Source: Candidatus Gastranaerophilales bacterium
GTDB taxonomy: Bacteria; Cyanobacteriota; Vampirovibrionia; Gastranaerophilales; Gastranaerophilaceae
Length of the DNA stretch: 64,000 nucleotides
Assembly: GCA_944324165.1 (NCBI GenBank)
Contig: CALUVG010000011.1
Span: 1-64,000 of the forward strand
Direction: 5' to 3'
The first letter of the stretch is position 1; every line of letters begins with the position of its first letter. Positions 59,917 to 64,000 of this stretch are shown here, piece after piece. A program made the position numbers and the translations under genes. Under the pieces are notes generated by a model, which was given only the letters and a program-made list of their open reading frames with translations, searched no databases and was not told where the DNA came from.

Positions 59917-60771
59917 ATGAAAATCGGTACCAAAATAAAAGAAGCAACCGCTCAGACACATTGCAGTAACGGACTTAAGGTCTTTGAAAAACGCTCCGCG
60001 TTTACATTAGCCGAAACCCTCATAACGCTGGCGATAATCGGTGTGGTTGCGGCGTTAACAATACCGGCAGTTATACAAAAGTATCAGGAAAGAGTTACTG
60101 TAACTAAACTAAAAAAAGTTCATTCAGTATTAAATAATGCCTTGCGTCTTTCTGTTGTAAATCATGGAGAAATAAATAATTGGGGATTAGATTTGTCCGG
60201 TAATTTTGAGATTAATGATGATACCTCACAGGAAGATTTAGATTTGAATTATAAACGTTCAATTTATTTAAGACGTAAAATAATTGAAAATTTGAAAGTA
60301 GTTAATAACTGTGAGAATTATGATACCTGCTGCGGGCATGAGCAAACAAGATATTCATTGGACGGGCAAGTTTTTGATCGCTGGTGCGCAGGAACTTTTT
60401 TAGCTGATGGCAGTATTATAAGAGGTGCTACGATGCTTTCAGCCGATTGTTCATCAAAAAGAGGGGAGGATAAATTACTACAAAATGTTTGTGGACAAAT
60501 ATTTGTTGATATAAACGGGTTAAAATCACCTAATGTTGTTGGAAAAGATATCTTTCTGTTTTATTATTCTAAAGACGGCAGTGTTATTCCCATTGGAACA
60601 AAAAATGAAACTTTTTCTCCATTCGAGGAATACTGTAATCGGAATTCCGGTGACCACATAATGAATGGTTATGGATGTACTGCATGGGTGTTACAAAATG
60701 AAAATATGGATTACCTGCATTGTGACGATTTAAGCTGGGACGGCAAACATAAATGCTCAGATAAAGATTAA
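59917..60771 (+). CDS. pseudopilin-like protein
   Basis: The 284-residue protein starts after AAAGGAGTGA. A 28-residue leader is followed by AFTLAETLITLAIIGVVAAL with Phe+1, Glu+5 and Ala -1. The periplasmic part is Cys-rich and ends with CTAWVLQNENMDYLHCDDLS, followed by WDGKHKCSDKD, almost the same as at 17903. It should be exported by the type IV pilus machine (inference). It forms a divergent pair with the HTH gene at 59728. Confidence 0.88.
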   Translation: MKIGTKIKEATAQTHCSNGLKVFEKRSAFTLAETLITLAIIGVVAALTIPAVIQKYQERVTVTKLKKVHSVLNNALRLSVVNHGEINNWGLDLSGNFEINDDTSQEDLDLNYKRSIYLRRKIIENLKVVNNCENYDTCCGHEQTRYSLDGQVFDRWCAGTFLADGSIIRGATMLSADCSSKRGEDKLLQNVCGQIFVDINGLKSPNVVGKDIFLFYYSKDGSVIPIGTKNETFSPFEEYCNRNSGDHIMNGYGCTAWVLQNENMDYLHCDDLSWDGKHKCSDKD

Positions 60772-60775
60772 GTTG

Positions 60776-61375
60776 TTACCAGTTAGTTCTTGTAAGAATT
60801 TGTTTTGCTTTCTGATTAAACATTTTGTCTTTGTACCAGATACCTTTGAACTTTCCGTCCGGTTCGTAAATATATTGAATATCTTTTGACTCAACATATA
60901 CCGCACTGACAATAGATCCGTTGGAGCGGTATTGTATTGTGTGATATGGAAAATTAGGGTAGTTTTCGCTTGTTTCGTCCACATATCTGAGGTGTCCGAG
61001 GGCGTCATAATAATAAGTGTTTCTTAAATTATTTTTGTATTGAATGGCATAAATCAATAGAAGTCCGCCGCGTGTGTTGAATGCGCATATGTTGTATTCT
61101 TCAGTTTCCTTGAAACCTTCACTTGCGAGCATATAATGTCTTTTGAAATCAGGGTCTTTCAAAAAATCTGCGTATTTTTCACGGAATTCTTTCTTTTTCA
61201 TATCCCCCTGAGAATCAGTAAACACAATGCTTTTATAATGTTCCACGGCTGTGTCTCTCTGTTCTTGAGTTATGGTAAGCCAGTCAAAAGTTACCCCGCC
61301 CTGAATGACTGTATCCTGCGCATAGCTTGACGTTCCGAGTATTATTATTCCTAAAATTATTAAAAACTTTTTCAT
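60776..61375 (-). CDS. exported hypothetical protein
   Basis: The protein has about 199 residues starting at MKKFLIILGIIILGTSSYAQ (signal peptide, residues 1 to about 18), with AAAGGAG upstream; an in-frame GTG two codons earlier is disfavoured. The mature part has an LTITQEQRDTA segment and antiparallel beta-like YYYDALGHLRYVDE and IYEPDGKFKGIWYK strands resembling YD repeats. No family is recognised. It is convergent with the pseudopilin, 4 bp apart. Confidence 0.7.
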   Translation of the reverse strand: MKKFLIILGIIILGTSSYAQDTVIQGGVTFDWLTITQEQRDTAVEHYKSIVFTDSQGDMKKKEFREKYADFLKDPDFKRHYMLASEGFKETEEYNICAFNTRGGLLLIYAIQYKNNLRNTYYYDALGHLRYVDETSENYPNFPYHTIQYRSNGSIVSAVYVESKDIQYIYEPDGKFKGIWYKDKMFNQKAKQILTRTNW

Positions 61376-61787
61376 AGTCACTCCTTTTGTAAAATTATAG
61401 CCTAAATTTTTAAATTATACCAGTACGCTGTAACATTCAGTAATAATAAAGCTTTCAACCCGCTGAAATTAACGGTCTAACATATTGTTACAAAAATTTA
61501 ACAATATGTTAGCAGATTTTCTTGACTAAAAATATTGATGTATTATCATAAAAGAACATGCAAAAGTAAAGCTGGGTGAAGTGTGCCAAAAATTGATACA
61601 CAATCCCGAAAAGATAAAAAGTTTATTTGCCTGAAACTCAGTCAAATAAAAGGTTAACAGCCTCAAGTTAGATTTTTTTCAAATTGTAAATAATTTTTTT
61701 ATATTATCTATAATTTACAGGATAATTTAAAAAATAAGAAAACAATTTTTATATAGTACGTACACCATTTATAGACGAGGTGAATTG
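61376..61787. other. rpoB leader and intergenic region
   Basis: No gene. An inverted repeat CTAACATATTGTTA / TAACAATATGTTAG lies at 61477 to 61512 with an 8-nt loop. A likely promoter is at 61522 (see next entry). About 230 nt of 5' leader would precede rpoB, with one small hairpin TTTATTTG/CAAATAAA near 61631. rplL does not precede rpoB here. Confidence 0.6.
61522..61549 (+). promoter_or_regulatory. candidate rpoB promoter
   Basis: TTGACT, 16-bp spacer, TATCAT, in front of a leader of about 230 nt. Confidence 0.45.
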
Positions 61788-64000
61788 ATGTCTAACACAA
61801 AATATGCAAACAGAGTAACTCCAATGGGTATCCCGCATACCAGATTGGATGATTTACCGGACCTTATTGAAGTGCAAAAAAAATCCTTTGAATGGTTTTT
61901 GAAAGAAGGTTTGAAAGAAGAATTGCTTTCATTCAGCCCTATCAAAGATTACACGGGAAGATTAGAATTGCACTTTTTGCCTAACTATACTTTCGATAAC
62001 GCAAAGTATACAATTGAAGAAGCAAGAATACATGACGCAACTTATGCAAAACAGTTGCGTGTAATGGTAAGATTGGTTAACCGTGACAGCGGTGAAATTA
62101 AAGAACAGGAAGTATACATCGGAGATATCCCGACAATGACTGACAAAGGTACTTTCATTGTAAACGGTGCCGAACGTGTAATAGTTTCACAAATCGTTCG
62201 CTCCCCTGGTGTTTACTTTAAACGTGAAGTTTCACCTGCCGGAAAACGTTTATACAACGCAACTATGATCCCGAACCGCGGCGCATGGTTGAAAATAGAA
62301 ACAGATTCCAATGACTTAATCTATGTAAAAATAGATAAGAATAGAAAAATTTTGGCAACAACATTATTAAAAGCTATGGGTATTACTGTTTCTGAAATGG
62401 AATCTTTGTTCACTCACTTTGAATTTTTGAAGAAAACACTGGACAAAGATACCGCAGAAACTACAGATGATGCATTAATAGAAGTATATAAAAAATTAAG
62501 ACCGGGTGATCCTGCAAGTCCTCAGGGCGGTCGTTCAATTTTGGAAGCCCGTTTCTTTGATGAAAAGAAATATGATATCGGTCGTGTAGGTCGTTATAAA
62601 TTAAATAAAAAATTAAATCTGAACGTTCCTGCAAGTCAAAGAACATTAACAGTTCAGGATATCGTTGCATCTATCGAATACTTAATTAACTTAACTTATG
62701 ATGAAGGTTCCGTAGATGATATCGACCACTTAGGCAACAGAAGAATACGTTCTGTTGGCGAATTGTTACAAAACCAGTTCAGAGTTGGTCTTTCAAGAAT
62801 TGAAAGAATTGTAAAAGAAAGAATGACTTTGCAAGACTCTGAAACTTTAACTCCATTGAATTTGTTGAACACTAAACCTTTAGTTGCATCATTAAAAGAA
62901 TTCTTTGGAAGTTCACAGTTATCACAATTTATGGATCAGATTAACCCGTTGGCTGAATTGACTCACAAAAGACGTATTTCAGCATTGGGACCTGGCGGTT
63001 TGATGAGAGAACGCGCAGGTTTCGCAGTTCGTGATATTCACCCTTCACATTACGGTCGTATTTGTCCGATTGAAACTCCTGAAGGTCCGAACGCAGGTTT
63101 GATCGGGTCACTTGCAACTCACGCAAAAGTTAACGATTACGGCTTTATTGAATCTCCGTTCTTCGTTGTAAAAGACGGTGTTGTAACAGATGAAGTTGTT
63201 TATATGACGGCTGATGAGGACGAAAATTTCCGTTGTGCTCCGGCTGACGTTAAATTGAATCCGGACAGAACATTCAAAGATGAATATGTTCCTATCAGAT
63301 ATAGATCAGAATTCATCATGGGTGAATCTAAAAGGGTTGACTATGTAGGTATTTCACCTATTCAGATTATTTCTGTAGCGACTTCATTAATTCCGTTCAT
63401 TGAACACGACGATGCTAACCGTGCATTGATGGGATCAAACATGCAGCGTCAATCAGTACCGCTTTTAATTACTGAAAGACCTGTTGTCGGTACCGGTATG
63501 GAAAAAAGAGTTGCAAAAGACTCAGGTATGGTACTTGTTTCAGATTGCGACGGTGTTGTAGAGCGTGTTGTCGGTGAAGAAATTATTATTCGCGATGATC
63601 AGGGCAAACCTCACTTACATCAGTTGATGAAATATGTAAGAAGTAACCAGGATACTTGTATTAATCAGAAGCCTTTAGTACATGAAGGCGACAGAGTTAA
63701 TGCGGGTGATATTATAGCAGATGGTGCATCAACTTGCTGTGGCGAACTTTCATTAGGTAAAAACGTAATTGTTGCGTATATGCCTTGGGAAGGTTACAAC
63801 TACGAAGATGCTATTCTGCTTTCAGAAAGATGTGTTCATGATGATATCTTTACATCAGTACACATTGAAAAATTAGAAATAGACGCGAGACAGACAAAAC
63901 TCGGACCTGAAGAAATCACACGTGAAATTCCGAATGTATCAGAAGACGCTTTGAGACATCTGGATGAACGCGGTATTGTACGTATCGGGGCAAGAGTTTA
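61788..64000 (+). CDS. rpoB: RNA polymerase beta subunit, N-terminal two thirds (3' end outside window)
   Basis: The start ATG follows GACGAGGTGAATTG. About 737 residues are visible before the edge. [20 protein letters not shown] opens the protein; [20 protein letters not shown] is the protrusion/lobe signature. The rifampicin pocket reads [20 protein letters not shown] then [14 protein letters not shown], with susceptible-type residues at the Asp516, His526 and Ser531 equivalents. The Ile in FMDQIN differs from E. coli Asn; the surrounding [11 protein letters not shown] matches the cyanobacterial form. rpoC is expected downstream outside the window. Confidence 0.97.
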   Translation, partial: MSNTKYANRVTPMGIPHTRLDDLPDLIEVQKKSFEWFLKEGLKEELLSFSPIKDYTGRLELHFLPNYTFDNAKYTIEEARIHDATYAKQLRVMVRLVNRDSGEIKEQEVYIGDIPTMTDKGTFIVNGAERVIVSQIVRSPGVYFKREVSPAGKRLYNATMIPNRGAWLKIETDSNDLIYVKIDKNRKILATTLLKAMGITVSEMESLFTHFEFLKKTLDKDTAETTDDALIEVYKKLRPGDPASPQGGRSILEARFFDEKKYDIGRVGRYKLNKKLNLNVPASQRTLTVQDIVASIEYLINLTYDEGSVDDIDHLGNRRIRSVGELLQNQFRVGLSRIERIVKERMTLQDSETLTPLNLLNTKPLVASLKEFFGSSQLSQFMDQINPLAELTHKRRISALGPGGLMRERAGFAVRDIHPSHYGRICPIETPEGPNAGLIGSLATHAKVNDYGFIESPFFVVKDGVVTDEVVYMTADEDENFRCAPADVKLNPDRTFKDEYVPIRYRSEFIMGESKRVDYVGISPIQIISVATSLIPFIEHDDANRALMGSNMQRQSVPLLITERPVVGTGMEKRVAKDSGMVLVSDCDGVVERVVGEEIIIRDDQGKPHLHQLMKYVRSNQDTCINQKPLVHEGDRVNAGDIIADGASTCCGELSLGKNVIVAYMPWEGYNYEDAILLSERCVHDDIFTSVHIEKLEIDARQTKLGPEEITREIPNVSEDALRHLDERGIVRIGARV

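Noticed and set aside
61376-61787. Ribosomal protein genes before rpoB
   Set aside because: No rplJ/rplL coding frame is present; the stretch is a non-coding leader.

Overview
The window looks like a chromosomal segment of a gut-type, non-photosynthetic cyanobacterial relative (Melainabacteria, order Gastranaerophilales, or something close). This is inference. Supporting points are the AT-rich genome using the standard bacterial code (TGA ends several intact genes), a RpoB rifampicin-region block ([17 protein letters not shown]) that is closer to the cyanobacterial form than to the E. coli form, an SLH-domain exported protein, a type IV pilus operon typical of a diderm, and several short 'AFTLAE' pseudopilin-like proteins. 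No ribosomal RNA is present to settle the taxonomy.

Region 1 to 11.5 kb is an accessory defence island. It holds a helicase fragment cut by the window edge, a 1168-residue restriction-type adenine methylase, a TcmP/DUF5131 convergent pair, two overlapping tiny genes, and a tight three-gene operon of a DUF262 protein, a RelA/SpoT-fold nucleotidyltransferase and a TaqI-like adenine methylase. The island ends at the 3' side of a tRNA-Ala gene, a classic integration position, although no integrase is in view.

Region 12 to 27 kb holds mrnC, exported small proteins, an SLH protein, a peptide ABC importer without ATPases, and three pilin-like loci. Two of them (14 kb, 18 kb), together with a third at 60 kb, consist of a pseudopilin gene divergent from its own small DNA-binding protein (AbrB-like or HTH) with a palindrome between them. 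The 23.6 kb pseudopilin is different. Its C-terminus looks like a diversity-generating-retroelement variable region, rich in NNC codons and followed at once by a hairpin, but no reverse transcriptase or template repeat is in the window.

Region 27 to 42 kb is mostly core: a type IV pilus operon (PilP-like, secretin, PilB, PilC), an SDR, a TPR protein, mnmE, rsmD, a FixC/FixX pair, cysE and tyrS. The pilus operon supplies the machine that could export and display the pseudopilins.

Region 42 to 50 kb looks like a LysR-controlled stress or detoxification set. A LysR gene is divergent from a small-ORF/two-hydrolase/DUF3737 operon. A second operon (acetyltransferase plus carboxymuconolactone-decarboxylase-like protein) carries a near-identical 44-bp upstream element. 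A guanidine-I riboswitch with its SMR exporter lies between them.

Region 50 to 64 kb contains an HEMTH metalloprotease-like protein, a remnant of rarA, YjbR, CreD, tRNA-Ser, thiG, a bifunctional-nuclease-domain protein, argS, a third regulator-pseudopilin pair and the 5' two thirds of rpoB. REP-like palindromes, a G12 tract and 9-bp-iterated inverted repeats cluster around the variable pseudopilin.
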